Part shown: one piece after another, positions 1 through 11,527 of the stretch | Numbering within the stretch: position 1 is the first letter of the stretch | Layout: each line of letters starts with the position of its first letter | Origin: Micropterix aruncella | Lineage: Eukaryota > Arthropoda > Insecta > Lepidoptera > Micropterigidae | Assembly: GCA_944548615.1 (NCBI GenBank) | Contig: OX155954.1 | Coordinates: forward strand, 7,126,924 to 7,190,923 | Direction of reading: 5' to 3' | DNA: 64,000 bases | Program-made: the position numbers and the translations under genes | Notes under the pieces: model-generated | What the model saw: the letters and a program-made list of their open reading frames with translations, nothing else | What the model was told of the DNA's origin: nothing | Databases searched by the model: none

Positions 1-127
1 AGAGACCTGCGTCCGGAATCCCGGCGACGCGGGCGTCGAGGAGCACGCGGAGGCGAGCGCGGCCGCAGCCGCGTCACACCGTAGTCACGCGGTCCACCTC
101 GACGTATCGAACAGAATTGTCCCCGTG
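1..127 (-). other. 3' UTR start of the CUB/LDLa gene
   Basis: GC-rich sequence directly downstream (minus strand) of the TGA stop at 128-130. No polyadenylation signal is visible before the window edge, so the transcript end lies outside. Confidence 0.5.
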
Positions 128-468
128 TCAGCAGATGACCTCCTTGTCGTCGATGGACGTGTCCTCGGAGAGGCTCTTGAGGCGCTGCTGCGTGCGCGCG
201 CGGCGGCGGCGGCGGCGCGCCGCGCACAGCGCCAGCGCCGCCGCCGCCAGCGTCAGCAGCGACAGCGCCGCCAGCGCCGGCGCCGGCCAGCGCCGGCGCC
301 GGCAGCCGCAGCAGCGCCGAGCAGTGCGCGATGGACTCGTCGTAGCCGCTCGGGCAGTGCGCGATGCCGTCGCACCACAGCGTCGCGTTGATGCACGCGT
401 CCAGCTCCGGACACCAGTGTTGGCAGCCGCTCGACCGCAAGTACGACGGGGAAATCATATTCATGCGC
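128..468 (-). CDS. Terminal exon: LDLa module, membrane helix and tail (frame discrepancy)
   Basis: The acceptor is a pyrimidine tract ending CAG at 469-471; the first base completes an Arg codon begun in the previous exon. One frame gives a six-cysteine LDLa module with the calcium-box pattern WCDGIAHCPSGYDES. The next frame gives a hydrophobic helix (ALSLLTLAAAALALCAA), a run of six arginines and a tail ending SLSEDTSIDDKEVIC before TGA at 128-130. The two parts are one base out of register, and the exon length (341 bp) does not fit an open frame. The break lies in the GC-only stretch at about 250-330, where slippage or a sequencing indel is likely; a true null allele is also possible. The helix with its basic stop-transfer implies a type I membrane protein. 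Confidence 0.82.
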
Positions 469-699
469 CTGGGAATAAAAGAATGCTCGCATAATAAAGC
501 ACTTCCTTTCACGATAAATATGAACCATAAATTCTAACCTTTCTCCCTTACCTTATTTTGGCAGTTTATTTATGTATGTAGGTATACATGTATTTAGGTC
601 ATACTTAAATATTTATTTATTTATTTACTTCGGCTTTAGATACGCATACAATTAACAATATTCCTTTTAAATATAAAATTTCATTTTATATTCTATCGT

Positions 700-835
700 A
701 TTCAATTTTGCCTACTCTTCTTTTCACATCAACATGTCGGTTGACTGGAAGATATTGTTTATGTAATGTAATGTTTATGAAGAAATGTTAATGGTTTATT
801 GTGCAATAAATATATTTCATTCATTCATTCATTCA
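700..835 (+). repeat. LINE-like 3' tail
   Basis: The sequence GTGCAATAAATATATTTC is followed by a short (ATTC)n run, the usual look of an insect non-LTR retrotransposon 3' end with a simple-repeat tail. No coding sequence is attached. Confidence 0.4.
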
Positions 836-1319
836 TAATAAAACGTGCAATTAGTTGCGGTTATGAGCAATTTCATAAATTATTCTTGTTTTATATTTAA
901 TTCCACTGTACTTTGCATTAGGAGAGGTGACTTGCTGCCATTTAAACTGCTAGTTTAATATTATTTTTCTCAAAATAATATTGTTTTCTAATATAAAATT
1001 TACCAATATAAGTAATATATTTTGACAGAAAAAAGGACATTAACCGACCTACCCATACGAACATACGTGATACGTCCGCTATATCATTAGGTATGTACGC
1101 AACAAAATGTACGTAAATCATACGTAAGCAACAAAACATATCCTGTACGTTAAAGTACAAGAAAAGAGGAAAAAAATCCCGAAACTCACAAAACGTACGT
1201 GATAGGTCAAATTGTTCATACGATTCCAAATACAAAAAAGAGCCATAAACGGGTCGTGTAAAAAGTCTGGTATATTGTAAACTAGTATTGTTATTAAGAA
1301 ATCTAACAAAAAACCCAAG

Positions 1320-1760
1320 GGGCAGTTAAATATAATAATATGTTTACATAATCTTTTTTGCGGAGCAAATTAGATTAGATTTATGTGGATTTTATCACCC
1401 CACTAGATTGTGTGTCTGTTCTGGGGTGATAGTATTTAAAATATAGTGACTTCACATTTATCTTTTAGATTTTTTTGTGAAAACAAAACATTCATTCTGA
1501 TCTTATATTCATTCATAAGAACTTTAAGAGATTTATATAAATTAAATACTAACAATATATAAATAAATATCAATGATATATACATAAGTTAATAAATACA
1601 TCTTAAATTATTAAATAAATAAATTCACCTATGAAATAAATTGGGTATAAATGTACAAGAACATATTTTTTTAAATATAGTCAAGTAAATGTATATATTA
1701 TCAATTGTCAAATGTATCAAATATTATTTATATACTTAGCAACTATAAATGGCTACTGTT
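1320..1760 (-). repeat. LINE 3'-UTR-like dispersed repeat, copy 1
   Basis: Shares the block TTTTATCACCCCACTAG, then GTTCTGGGGTGA and AGTGACTTCAC, with 14660-15170. A looser version occurs at 42640-42800, where it sits downstream of LINE coding sequence on the minus strand. The orientation is inferred from that copy. Confidence 0.5.
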
Positions 1761-2357
1761 GCTCACCAAAATAAATATTATTAAGTTGCATCGAATCGAA
1801 GTTTACTGAGGTAACTGCAACTCGATCCAGGGAATCGATAATATACTGAGCGGTAAATGCAATGTCGGTCTCGAATTGATCGTAATCATTTAGGATAGAT
1901 AACACCGCGACAATCGCTTTTATTGTCGCAGTGAAAGTGATATGGAATGAAGCCTTTGTTTTACTACGGTAAAACGTTTACCCTGACCATTTTCAGCTAC
2001 TAAGAAAACCACTAAAACCACCTGGCTTAAAAGTGCATATATTAATTTCATTACATTGTTACATTCTTGAAATTGTTATTCGTTATGATAGAAACTTGAA
2101 GAATAGTAATATAGTGTGTGTCCCTCTTTAAAAGAATCCCCCTCCCCTACTCCCCCGAAAATGTAAATTTACCTTCCTATTTCAGACGGACTATTCGAAA
2201 GAGAAAGCACTCGGTGGAATATCAATAGAGTATAAGACAATTAAAACCTTTTGTTTCACGACATTGATGCCAACTGAACTGCTAAAATAGTGTAAGTAAC
2301 TATAACGTGCAAATCTCAACTCTCGACATTTGCGATAGATATCTTGATTAACCTATT

Positions 2358-2929
2358 TGAAGGGTACAGGAATAAAAGGGGCTCATCGAGATAATTGACA
2401 TTTTCAACCTAAAAATGCCATTCGAAAGCAACATTTTTATGACATTTTCAACCTAAAAATGCCATTCGAAAGCAACATTTTTATGACATTTTCAACCTAA
2501 AAATGCCATTCGAAAGCAACATTTTTATGACATTTTCAACCTAAAAATGCCATTCGAAATCAACATTTTTATGACATTTTCAACCTAAAAATGCCATTCG
2601 AAAGCAACATTTTTAGCCATTCGCTTGGTGTACAAAAAACTACAAAGATCGCGCGGATTGCTACATAAATTTATTATTAATAAACATTATTAATTAAATA
2701 ATTTCAAATGTTAAAATAGTTTTCCAAAACCAAGTGGGATTTTAAAAAAAAATCTACTTACCTTTGGAAAAAGATTATAACTAATTCTGTAATTATTTAA
2801 TATGGTCAAACATACCTTACATACAAAATCATTTTTTTTATGGCCAATATAAAGGATTTATTTCTTAATTTGAACATTATTCAAAACTTCATTAATGTCA
2901 ATGAGCCCCTTTTATCCCTGTTCCCTTCA
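2358..2929. mobile_element. MITE with about 30-bp terminal inverted repeats
   Basis: The left end TGAAGGGTACAGGAATAAAA and the right end (reverse complement TGAAGGGAACAGGGATAAAA) are inverted and continue through GGGGCTCAT. They enclose a 572-bp non-coding, AT-rich body. The left part of the body is a five-copy 44-bp tandem array. No transposase is present, so the copy is non-autonomous; the superfamily was not identified and the flanks show no clear duplication. Confidence 0.75.
2397..2615. repeat. 44-bp minisatellite, five copies
   Basis: Five head-to-tail units starting at 2397, 2441, 2485, 2529 and 2573. Each contains GACATTTTCAACCTAAAAAT and GCCATTCGAAAGCAACATTT. The fourth unit has one G-to-T change (GAAATCAAC). 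The near identity suggests recent expansion or concerted evolution. Confidence 0.95.
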
Positions 2930-2958
2930 TTAGTTATTAGGATATTGACAGCGTATAC

Positions 2959-3386
2959 CGTTTTGTGAGCTCCAGCCACGTAACAGCGTATAAACCCGAA
3001 TCCTGCCCGAAGAATTCCACGACTATTGCTTTAGGTCTCTCGTGACCGAGCTCATCGATTCCAGGTGCGGGTATAGTCATGTGGCCTTCCAAACCGTGAG
3101 GACGCAGAGGCCGCATCGCCCAGCCTTCCGAGAACACCTCCACGAACTGGTGTTTCTGATCGCTAGGCGGCTGGGGACACACAGACACCGGTACGAGACC
3201 TCCGGCGTAGACCGCTATCCTGTTCCTCGTCATGCAGCGTTGCTGCGGTTCGTATACTGTGGTGATGTTGTTTGATAGCGAGGACATATCCAATTCTGGC
3301 TCTTTCATAATTGTGCCGCGGACTTGGACGTACAGGTAACGGCCTGGAGATGGGTCGATCAGCCATGGGTGATGCTCGCAGTTCAT
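2959..3386 (-). CDS. Exon: last CUB-like module
   Basis: Acceptor TTGCAG at 3387-3392, donor CG|GTATAC at 2958. The exon is 428 bp, enters in phase 0 and leaves two bases. It starts MNCEHHPWLIDPSPGRYLYV and ends YAVTWLELTK. The paired cysteines, the central FVEVFSEGW and the closing IVVEFFGQDSGLYAVTWLEL fit the second half of a CUB sandwich. It joins in frame to the LDLa exon. The protein acts outside the cell; the ligand is unknown. Confidence 0.85.
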
Positions 3387-4816
3387 CTGCAATCGATAAA
3401 ACAACATATTAAATGTCTTTGCTAAAAGTTATTCAGTAGACATATGTATAAAACTAGCTGCCTGCGAAAGAGAATTGCCGTTTTTTGTGGGCGAAGTTAA
3501 ACCCACATATGCTGTATTTTAAATTAGTTTACGGTACCAAAGTCGCCCGCCATTTTGCGTAATTGTTGCATCCGGGGCGCGGATCGCGATTGTTGGCGGT
3601 TCAAAGATTCATTCAAGACTAACGTAGTATTTATATATTTTTTGTTTAAGACTTTTTGAGAAAGGGTGAGTTTGTTGCTCGCTATAAAAATATTCTCTGT
3701 TGACAAACGATCTCCCTTAACAGCTGTTAAGTGAGATAAGTATGCCTATAGGTCAAAAAATTGCAAAATCTTCTATTGTTTGGTTGTTATATATTGCTAT
3801 AATCTGAGGTGGATGAGGTTGGTGGGGATGTAATTGCATGCATTTGTTAGGTTGATAACAAATCTATGCTATTTTACCCTCACCAGCCTCATCCACCTCA
3901 GATTACAGTAATGCATAACAGCCAAACAATAAGTACACTATATATGGCTGCTAAAATATTTACCCACCTTCCAAGTAAAATCAAATGAAAACCTCTTAAT
4001 GCGAAAGTGAATGCCTGGCCGTTTAGAAAAATGTTTTTGAGCATTAGTGGATTATTTACTAAAATAGCAGCAATTTAATTTGTTGTAAATTTTAATTTCG
4101 CAATAATCCATTAATGTTGAATTATTTGGTAAGAATATAATTGAGTATTATTTATAATAAAAGTTCGAAGTTCAAAGTTCCAATTATGATCAATTGCATA
4201 TTTTTTTTTGTATAATAAATATTTTAAATTATATTAGCTATTCGTATTTTATTTGCGGAATTTGTATTTTTTTATATTATTAGTGAATTATTTTCATCTT
4301 TATTTCTTCTCATATGAGTTCGGTGCCTACATATTGAATCCTATCTGTTTCAGCTATTTCATTTTATATATTTCTAAATGATAATGTCATATAGCTTAAT
4401 TGTACATTTCGATGTTTTAATATGTAAAGATTGTTATTATTTTGTTTCTTTCTAATTTCATTTTATTATTATTAATATCATTCGTTAGATAGTATAGGTG
4501 ATCCAGTGAAATAATGATATCAATTAATTAGATTATTCAAATAAGTAAAAATTGACAATCCGATATGATAACAGGAAATTATGAGATACGTAATGTAGGT
4601 GAGATACGTAATGTACATTATCACCACGAATGTTTTACCATAATTCGGACAATAAACGTATTTCTGTTTCCATATCTGACTATTTGATATGACCTGCGCG
4701 CTGGTAGAAAAAGCGAGCGGGAGATTTGAATCTACTTTCTGACGGGGAAAAAGAAATTAAATTTCTAAATTGCGATGAAGACTCCACAGCCGCAAAGGAT
4801 AAAAAATAATAATCAC
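3387..4816 (-). other. Intron with snap-back MITE
   Basis: Contains the hairpin MITE at 3772-3933. The remainder, including 3934-4680, is very AT-rich and holds no recognised gene or repeat. Confidence 0.65.
3772..3933. mobile_element. Snap-back MITE, about 160 bp
   Basis: The left arm (TATTGTTTGGTTGTTATA, later AATCTGAGGTGGATGAGG) is repeated inverted on the right (AATCTGAGGTGGATGAGG and ATTGTTTGGCTGTTATG in reverse complement). The arms are about 57 bp around a loop of about 48 bp. There is no coding capacity. Confidence 0.8.
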
Positions 4817-5276
4817 CTCGTCGAGATGCTTGCTCGGAACTTGGAAGAGGATTTCGCCGCTCGCCCCGGTGCGTCGTTGAGTCCGCGAGCACATCGGCGT
4901 CCGAATAAACTCGTACGTTCCCTCGAAGAAGAACGAATGAAAGTCCTCCGTGGCGTTCATGGCGAGCGCGTCGAAGCGCACCTCGACCACGTGGGCGGCC
5001 GACACGAAGGTGAACGGCAGCGGGCTGGCGGCGCCGGCGCAGAGGCAGTCGCGGGGCAGCGCCGGCGCCGGCGACGGCACGAGCGGCGCGACCGCCGCGA
5101 ACGTCCCGCCCCACGGCCGCTCGAAGATGCGCAGGGCGGCGTCGCTCCTGCCGATGCACTGAATGCGGCCGGTGTGCGCGCTCTCGCGCGCCACGCAAGG
5201 GCGGCCGCCCGTCTTGAGTGACGTCATCGTTAGCTTGATGCGCTCGCCGCGCTGGGCTTCGAAACGATAGAGGCAG
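4817..5276 (-). CDS. Exon: CUB-like module
   Basis: A strong pyrimidine-rich acceptor (CTCTCTCGTCTACAG) precedes 5276; donor GAG|GTGATT at 4816. The exon is 460 bp, in phase 1 (one base) and out phase 0. It begins CLYRFEAQRGERIKLTM, the strand pair after the second cysteine of a CUB domain, and runs through HVVEVRFDALAMNATEDFHS and FFFEGTYEF to VPSKHLDE. The open frame continues upstream of 5276, but only this acceptor matches the two-base phase left by the 11528 exon. It is strongly GC-biased compared with its introns. Confidence 0.87.
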
Positions 5277-5559
5277 CTGTAGACGAGAGAGTAGGGGCGT
5301 CGTGAGTTTAGTACAGTCGTTGAAAAGCCGTAGAGGGATATGGATGGAACACAATCTTTGAATTTGAGACTTTGATTGGACTAGTTAGGTGGTAAACATA
5401 TTAAAAGTTCTCACTCCTAGAAGAAGAGCAGGATGCAGGGATACGTAGATGGTTTTTCCTTTTTGCTCCATTTTACTTTCCTGGCTAAAACATATGTAGA
5501 AAATACTACATAATTTCTGGAAAAAATACCCTTTTAATACAAAGGAAAATACTACAAAT

Positions 5560-6180
5560 ATGCTACGAATTGGCGCGGGGAGGGGGGGGGGGGGGGGAGT
5601 TGGCGGGGAGCTTCTCTAGTTGCCGGGAATGTCTTGGGGAGACAACCGATTTTTTTGTTTTTCATTTATATCTCGGGAAACTATGCGCCCTAGCGAAAAG
5701 ACCACTAAATTTTTTTTTTCGAATTCCGCGCGAAATCCGTTTTTTTTTGCCAGGGGTGTTAATTTGATATTGAAGAAATTTCGATTGCTTCAGGTTACCT
5801 TTTGTCATTAATACCCAAAGTCATTTTATAAAAACCTCGGAAGAAATTCCATTTATCGCTAACGCATGTTATGGTCGTCGTAGAGGATTTTTTTAAATAA
5901 ATTTCCGCCGTAAAAATTTTGCTTGCGGTGATATTACCATTTTTAAGAATTTTCTATTGTTTCAGATTCCTATTGTTATCAAAACGCAAAGTTATTGTTA
6001 AAAAAACATCGAAAATAGTCCCATTTTTTAAAATATCGCAGACATGTTTTTTCACCAGCATGCCATCATTTTTGTATTATTGCGAATTGTTATCGATATT
6101 AGAGAACTCGCGATATATCGACTATATTTCCGACACTACTCCTGAAACAAAATGTCCGATTTGTTAACGTATAGTATGCA
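5560..6180 (+). repeat. Unclassified dispersed repeat with internal duplication
   Basis: Begins near a poly-G run and CTTGGGGAGACAACCG, a signature also ending the repeats at 37535-38160 (CTTGGGGTAACAACCG) and 51645-52265. Inside, two degenerate units about 190 bp apart share CGATTGCTTCAGGTTACC and TATTGTTTCAGATTCC. No protein was recognised. Confidence 0.45.
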
Positions 6181-6330
6181 AACTTTGAATGCATATATCT
6201 CGCTTATTTATTGAGATCGATAAAAGATTATTGCAGATTCGGAATCTGCGTGGTGAATATAGTCCGGTGACGTTTAAAAATCAACAATCCAGGAGAGGTT
6301 CGTATACTGCAGTTATACCCGATTTTTTAA
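6181..6330 (+). repeat. Dispersed repeat, inverted partner at 10920-11080
   Basis: TATCTCGCTTATTTATTGAG, ATTATTGCAGATTCGGAAT, AATATAGTCC and AAATCAACAATC all recur in reverse complement and in the same order at 10920-11080. The two copies are about 4.7 kb apart within one intron. Confidence 0.7.
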
Positions 6331-6489
6331 TTCGTAGCTCTTATTATTTTAATATTATTTAAATGAATATGTCAATATTTAATTTGGTATACAGGTTTCA
6401 ATACGTAAACGTTACGCACTTTTAAGTTTAGATAGACTAATAGATGTAATTCTATATCTCCGTATTATTTCCGTGTTATAATCATCCTA

Positions 6490-6705
6490 TACGTATATGC
6501 TATAAATGGCACTAGTAATTGAATGTTATTATTGTTATCATTGGTTAAATTATTGGGTTTTTATAATCAATCAATTCCTTTATAAGAAAACTTTCATTAT
6601 CTTTGTTATTATAGATGGCCAAATAAATTACTATTAGTTTTGTACAGTTCTATTAGCACCATCTGCCTGTCGCTGGCGCAGAGGGGTTGCCAAAACGTAC
6701 TATGA
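6490..6705 (-). repeat. Dispersed repeat, inverted partner at 26975-27170
   Basis: GGGTTTTTATAATCAATCA, GTTATTATTGTTATCATTGG and GAGGGGTTGCCAAAACG match the reverse complement of 26975-27170. Non-coding and unclassified. Confidence 0.6.
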
Positions 6706-6875
6706 CGCTGAACAATCTAAAACCATATATGACCAATGCTTTTAAGGCTAACTAAATATAGATTTTAGAACGAAGTAGCTTCATCAGAAATGCTCACGAA
6801 ATTCACAATCGTTTCGTGTATCAGCGTAATAAACGACGCTGACATTGAAACCCAAAGAAACTCTGCGAAAGCAAT

Positions 6876-7330
6876 TTAGTCGACGGAAATAAACATTTTC
6901 GGGAGCTGTATCGACATGCCAAACAATACAAACTTTGATGGAGCTGTATTTTTATAGCATTGTATGATGTAAACCTGGCGAAAGACATTTAAATAAGGAA
7001 AAGAACGAAAGGCGCATTCGAGTGGGAAAACTTTTTCAATGTCTTTAAACGCCTGATAAGTGGACTCAGGTAATTGGATAAGTTGGAATTGTGGCACTTC
7101 ACGAGTTTCACTCAAGCGGACGGTTGTCACGTTCGACATCTTGAGGCGGCCCGGGAAAAGACGCGGGACGGCGTTTCGACGTAATGAAGGGCGCAGAACT
7201 GCATTCGGAAGGTTCGTTTCTTAATCAAATTGATACAGTAACGATTCAGTCCACCGTCACTTTCTTTAATAAGAAGATATTCAGTAAAATAAATGTCACC
7301 TGTCAAGTACGACTTCAACTCCTTCTGCAT
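6876..7330 (-). other. Unrecognised minus-strand open frames
   Basis: Two overlapping minus-strand frames (7127-7330 and 6876-7139) carry ordered, non-repetitive protein-like sequence, including FQLIQLPESTYQAFKDIEK. I do not recognise a family. They abut the Penelope-like fragment in the opposite orientation and may be another mobile-element remnant. Confidence 0.25.
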
Positions 7331-8395
7331 CCTGAAGAGTAATATACAAACGGTGGAAGAATTCCTGGGTCTTCAAAACTCAATAAACCTAAAAACTAGA
7401 TTCACATTTGAAGTCGGAAAAGGCGGCTCTTTGGCATTTTCGGATGTTTAAGTGAGAGGTAAAGTGACAATACTCTCGGACGTGCAATTATCGGAAGCCC
7501 ATACATACGGACAGATATTTCCATGCTAGCTCAAACCAACATCTTAGTTCAGTGCAAACGTCGCTTGCGAATCGAGCATGCTGTCTATGCGCTGAGAATT
7601 TCCGTAGCAGATGGAACTGGTCAATTTTGTCCTTAGGGAAAATGGTTACGGAAAATATTACGAGACACGCACACAATATAATACAGACGAAACTCTGAAA
7701 CGGAGCAGATCAGCAGCTTTATTACCATACGTCACAAGGGCGTGACAGATCGAATAGGTGAGATTCTAAACAAATTCAAACCGACTCAAAATATAGGCAA
7801 ATAAAGACGCAATACCCTCGCAAACCTCGAGTGTGTACAAACTCAAATGCAGCTGTGGGTTAGCCTTCGTTGGACAAACGAAATGGCCCATAGCCACTCG
7901 ACAGATGGAACACATCAAAGCTGTTAAATACGTCAGCGAGTTCAAAATCAAAATCAAAATTATGCTATCCAAAGATCAATTTTACTTTTCACGCATGATC
8001 CGGGAAGCCCTTGAAATAAGAAGAACCCCGAACTTCAATAGAAACAGCGGTTTTAAAATCTCTACTACGTGGAACCCTCAAAACGTTTTCTATGCCCATC
8101 GTCGAGCGCAAGGACGTAACATAAGTTACAGCGACTGTTGTGTGCACTGCGGATTTTCAAAACTTACGCACGCCAAAGCCGCCGCCCCACCACCGTGTAT
8201 ACTGTGTGTAGTGACAGCAGCAGTATGCAGCATTCCCGCAGAACAACGAATGACGATAGACAGCATACTTCCGGATGGACAAAGGCGGTTACAACATCGC
8301 CGAAACATCGGGTGCTACAAACTTCACGCGGTAAAATCGTTTCTAACTTATTTATAACACTGTATACTTTCTTTAATTACGTCAGGCGTTAAGCG
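7330..8395 (+). pseudogene. Degenerate Penelope-like element, RT end plus GIY-YIG
   Basis: Penelope-like elements encode a reverse transcriptase followed by a GIY-YIG endonuclease. Here RT-end sequence (FTFEVGKGGSLAF at about 7400-7440) runs in broken frames to an open stretch at 7833-8357. That stretch carries YKLKCSCGLAFVGQTK, the TRQMEH region and DQFYFSRMIREALEIRRTPN. It aligns along its length with the better copy at 36491-37405. The 3' end resembles that element's terminus (GAAACATCGGGTGCTACAAA). Frameshifts make it non-functional. Confidence 0.8.
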
Positions 8396-10919
8396 GAGGG
8401 AAGGGGGTTGAGCCGAATCTCACCGGATCTTAGGGGGGCGGGGGGATCTCGGAAAATATCAAGTATTATTTTTCCGCAAGAAAGAGTATAAAATTGCGAA
8501 AAAATTGGATTAAATAAATAAAACATGTTTCTCCACTAAAATATGGCTAAATCTTACACGATATTATTTATCGCGATTTTGCGAACTGAATTAGAATAAA
8601 TATTCTTTTACGAATTTTAGTAGTTCCTATTTAAGTATTTTACTGTTAGATTTTCTCACTGTGATTCTAGGCCGAGTCTTAGTAGTCTTAAAGACTAGTC
8701 TGAACATTCATAATTATAAATAATTAGGCATTTTTTTTTATTTAATCCCTATTTAATAAATATTTTTTTTTATAAATTTAACGCAAATCAAGCACAGATA
8801 ATCGTATTTACACTAAAATACGTATGTTGAAAAATCTCACGAGAGAGAGAAAGGGAGGGTTCGAGCCAAATTTCACATCTCGCCAGTGGAGGGTAGGGCG
8901 GGGGGGGGGGGGGGGGGGCAAAAAACCCCCAAAATCACCTCACGTAATTAATGGCCAACCCCTAAGTACATATTTCTCTTTAACTCAATTAATTTTATAA
9001 TACAGTTATGTTTTAAACTACCGAATAGTAACATAGACGCGTAACTGAAAAACAAGGCGGCGCCGCTCAGTTTCAGGTTTTCCTTTGACAAACTTCGATA
9101 CAGAGGCGTTGCCGGCAGCCTGAAATTAATGATGTTGATACAGGAGCGAACTCCCATTGTAACATTCATTAATTAAAGGTCGTTTTTGTGTCTAGTTCGA
9201 CTCTGGCTCGCGGTGCCCTAATGAAATTACCGAGTACAGCAGCCTGGGTATTATATAGGTAGATAGCTACCTTCTCGCAATGAGGACCTCATCCAAAGAC
9301 AATCGAATTGTGATTTATGGAGTCCGCAATTCCAGCCAAGTTTCGGTAAAATTAAGCGAGAATTCCCCTCGGGGAAATCTTTTCCTCTGCGTTTCGTTAA
9401 CGATCACAACTTTGGATGATTCGCTAACTTCTGAACTCCCGCCGAGTTGAGATGAGGGAATGGCGCGAAGAAATTAGTAAAGGAATAGTGGTACCTAATA
9501 TAATAGTCTAATCAATCATAGGTTACCATATCCAGAACTGCAGGGGTGAAGCAGAACTTTCTATTACTGTCGATGTTAACTTCCTATAGTTGGCGATTTC
9601 TACTTCCGCAGAATAAAGTTTCATAAAGTTTAAAATAAGGAAACAGTCATTACCTATATTTAATACAGAATGCAAGTGGTGTGAACTCTTATTTTGAGGG
9701 AAATATTGGATTGATTCTTACATTACTATTTTGTTATTAAGGTTTTATACAGAATAACGATGTTTCAATCGTAATATTGTTGAATTACGAGGAATTTGGT
9801 TAAAACTCTATTACTCGATTATTTGTATCAACATTTTCCTTACTGTTAATACGGACATAACCGTACGTATACTACAACATGCTGTCATATTAAAAGCAAG
9901 ATCCCAGCGTCGCAACGTAATGAAATAATATTATGTTTTAACATTACGACACGGTAACTACCGTCACGCCAACTCCATTACGCGGTACGTTAAATAATTA
10001 CGTTTGGACCGCAGTCCATGTTGTATACGTAATCCGTATAGAAACATGCGTATTTTGGTATTACATCGTTATATTTTTCTCAGTGTAGGCATTGCTAGAG
10101 CATGTTAAATCCAAACTGCTGTCAGCCTGCTATGCTCTATTACAAACCAGGAGTAGGATGGATAGATGCGAGGTAATAACATCCTATTACGCTTTGGTTG
10201 AATTACATCTACGTTGTGGTAATCTCTATGGGGTACTGCAGAGCACATCAAATATGTATTCACTCCACAGAAAAGAGCCAGTGCGTGTTGGTCTATGGCA
10301 GTCATGTCGAGAACACTTACAAAAACTAGGAATGTTGATCGTATATGTATTTTTTTCTCAAGAATAAAACCCACTATACCTTCAACCGATCAATCCGCAT
10401 ACGGCCAAGTTCCAGTCAAGTAGTATCTACATAGGACTTAAACTTTTATTAAATTGCCTGATAAACAAAAGGCGATTAAAAACATTGACATTTTCAGGGG
10501 ATCATCTGTGTGTGCCTGCTTAAAATCAACATGTAACAGCCAGGCACGTATCTCCAGTTTCGGAAGGGGATATTCATTAAAAAACGCGCGCGGTACCCAC
10601 TAAACTTGAATGTGCCCGTACAATTAAACAAAAGTACGTTAACAAGCCTCCCCCCCACTTACTATCCCCCCCCCCCCTTTCCCCTGGATACGTGTCTGAT
10701 ACTAGGGTACAATAGTTGCAAATTCTCTCTGATTCTCTGAAAAAACGGGGGGGGGGGGGGGGGAAGGGGGGGACGCGTCCCCTGTGTTTCCCTCCCCCTG
10801 GATACGTCCTTGGTAACAGAAACATAACAACATAACGACATTTCGAAATAATTTGAAAACAACATTGTACCTAGCGATCTAATTTAATGTACTGAATTTT
10901 GATTGTCTTTTGTTATAGT

Positions 10920-11080
10920 ATAGTATGCTTTTTTCAATTATTGCAGTATAGGAACCTCTTCTAGATTGTTGATTTTTTAATGTCACCAGACTATATTTAC
11001 TGCGCTTATTCCGAATCTGCAATAATATTTATTCGGCCTCAATAAATAAGCGAGATATAGGCATTCAAAAAAGCGCCAAA
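10920..11080 (-). repeat. Dispersed repeat, partner of 6181-6330
   Basis: Inverted copy of 6181-6330; see that entry for shared blocks. Divergence is around one tenth to one fifth by eye. Confidence 0.7.
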
Positions 11081-11232
11081 CCCATATATTTTCATAGGTT
11101 AGGTTTTTTTAATTTTAAATAAAACATAAACACCTATTTGGCGGTAGATTAGATTAGTTTTTTTAAAAACAATCGTAATAAACTGAGTTTAAAATAACTT
11201 TTTCTTTATTTTTGTATGTAAATTTGGTTTTG

Positions 11233-11274
11233 AAATTTGACGCGTCCGAAGCTTTTTTCGGACGCGTCACATTT
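11233..11274. repeat. Hairpin with 12-bp perfect arms
   Basis: TGACGCGTCCGA (11238-11249) and TCGGACGCGTCA (11258-11269) face each other across an 8-base loop; the arms extend to 17 bp with one mismatch. Confidence 0.9.
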
Positions 11275-11527
11275 AGCATTACAATGATCGAATCTAGTAG
11301 TATTTCTTTATTTTTTCGATTTCTGAGAAAAGTTTCTATACTGCAATAATTCCTGCCTTTTTTAATTAGCGTAATTTAGGATTAAATTACTGTTTATCTT
11401 TATTAAATAGGGTAACTATTTTATAATTAATTTAATCTAATTGGTCATCCCTGCATAATTGCAAAGATATTGTGGAAATAATTATTCTGTATTCTATTAT
11501 CACCATAATGCCCAATGCTTAACCTAC

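Larger units (their letters stand above)
469..2958 (-). other. Last intron of the CUB/LDLa gene
   Basis: AT-rich. It carries a LINE-like tail (about 700-835), a LINE 3'-UTR-like repeat (about 1320-1760) and a MITE with a minisatellite (2358-2929). The stretch 836-1319 holds nothing recognised. A less AT-biased block at about 1780-2010 is unexplained. Confidence 0.7.
5277..11527 (-). other. 6.3-kb intron rich in repeats
   Basis: Contains repeats at 5560-6180, 6181-6330, 6490-6705, 8390-8960 and 10920-11080, a Penelope-like fragment (about 7330-8395) and G homopolymers near 5577, 8900 and 10747. The stretch 9170-10900 shows no recognised gene; 9190-9450 is less AT-rich and looks single-copy. 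Confidence 0.6.

Noticed and set aside
117..528. Arginine- and alanine-rich plus- and minus-strand open frames at the left end
   Set aside because: They are other-frame readings of the GC-rich terminal exon; the LDLa and membrane-helix frames explain the sequence.
2397..2615. CRISPR-like array
   Set aside because: Units are directly adjacent with no spacers, inside an insect-type MITE.
4775..5221. 148-codon plus-strand frame
   Set aside because: Antisense to the CUB-like exon 4817-5276, with biased composition and no family resemblance.
5277..5380. Extending the 4817 exon to an acceptor near 5381
   Set aside because: The frame stays open, but its phase does not match the upstream exon; the strong acceptor before 5276 does.
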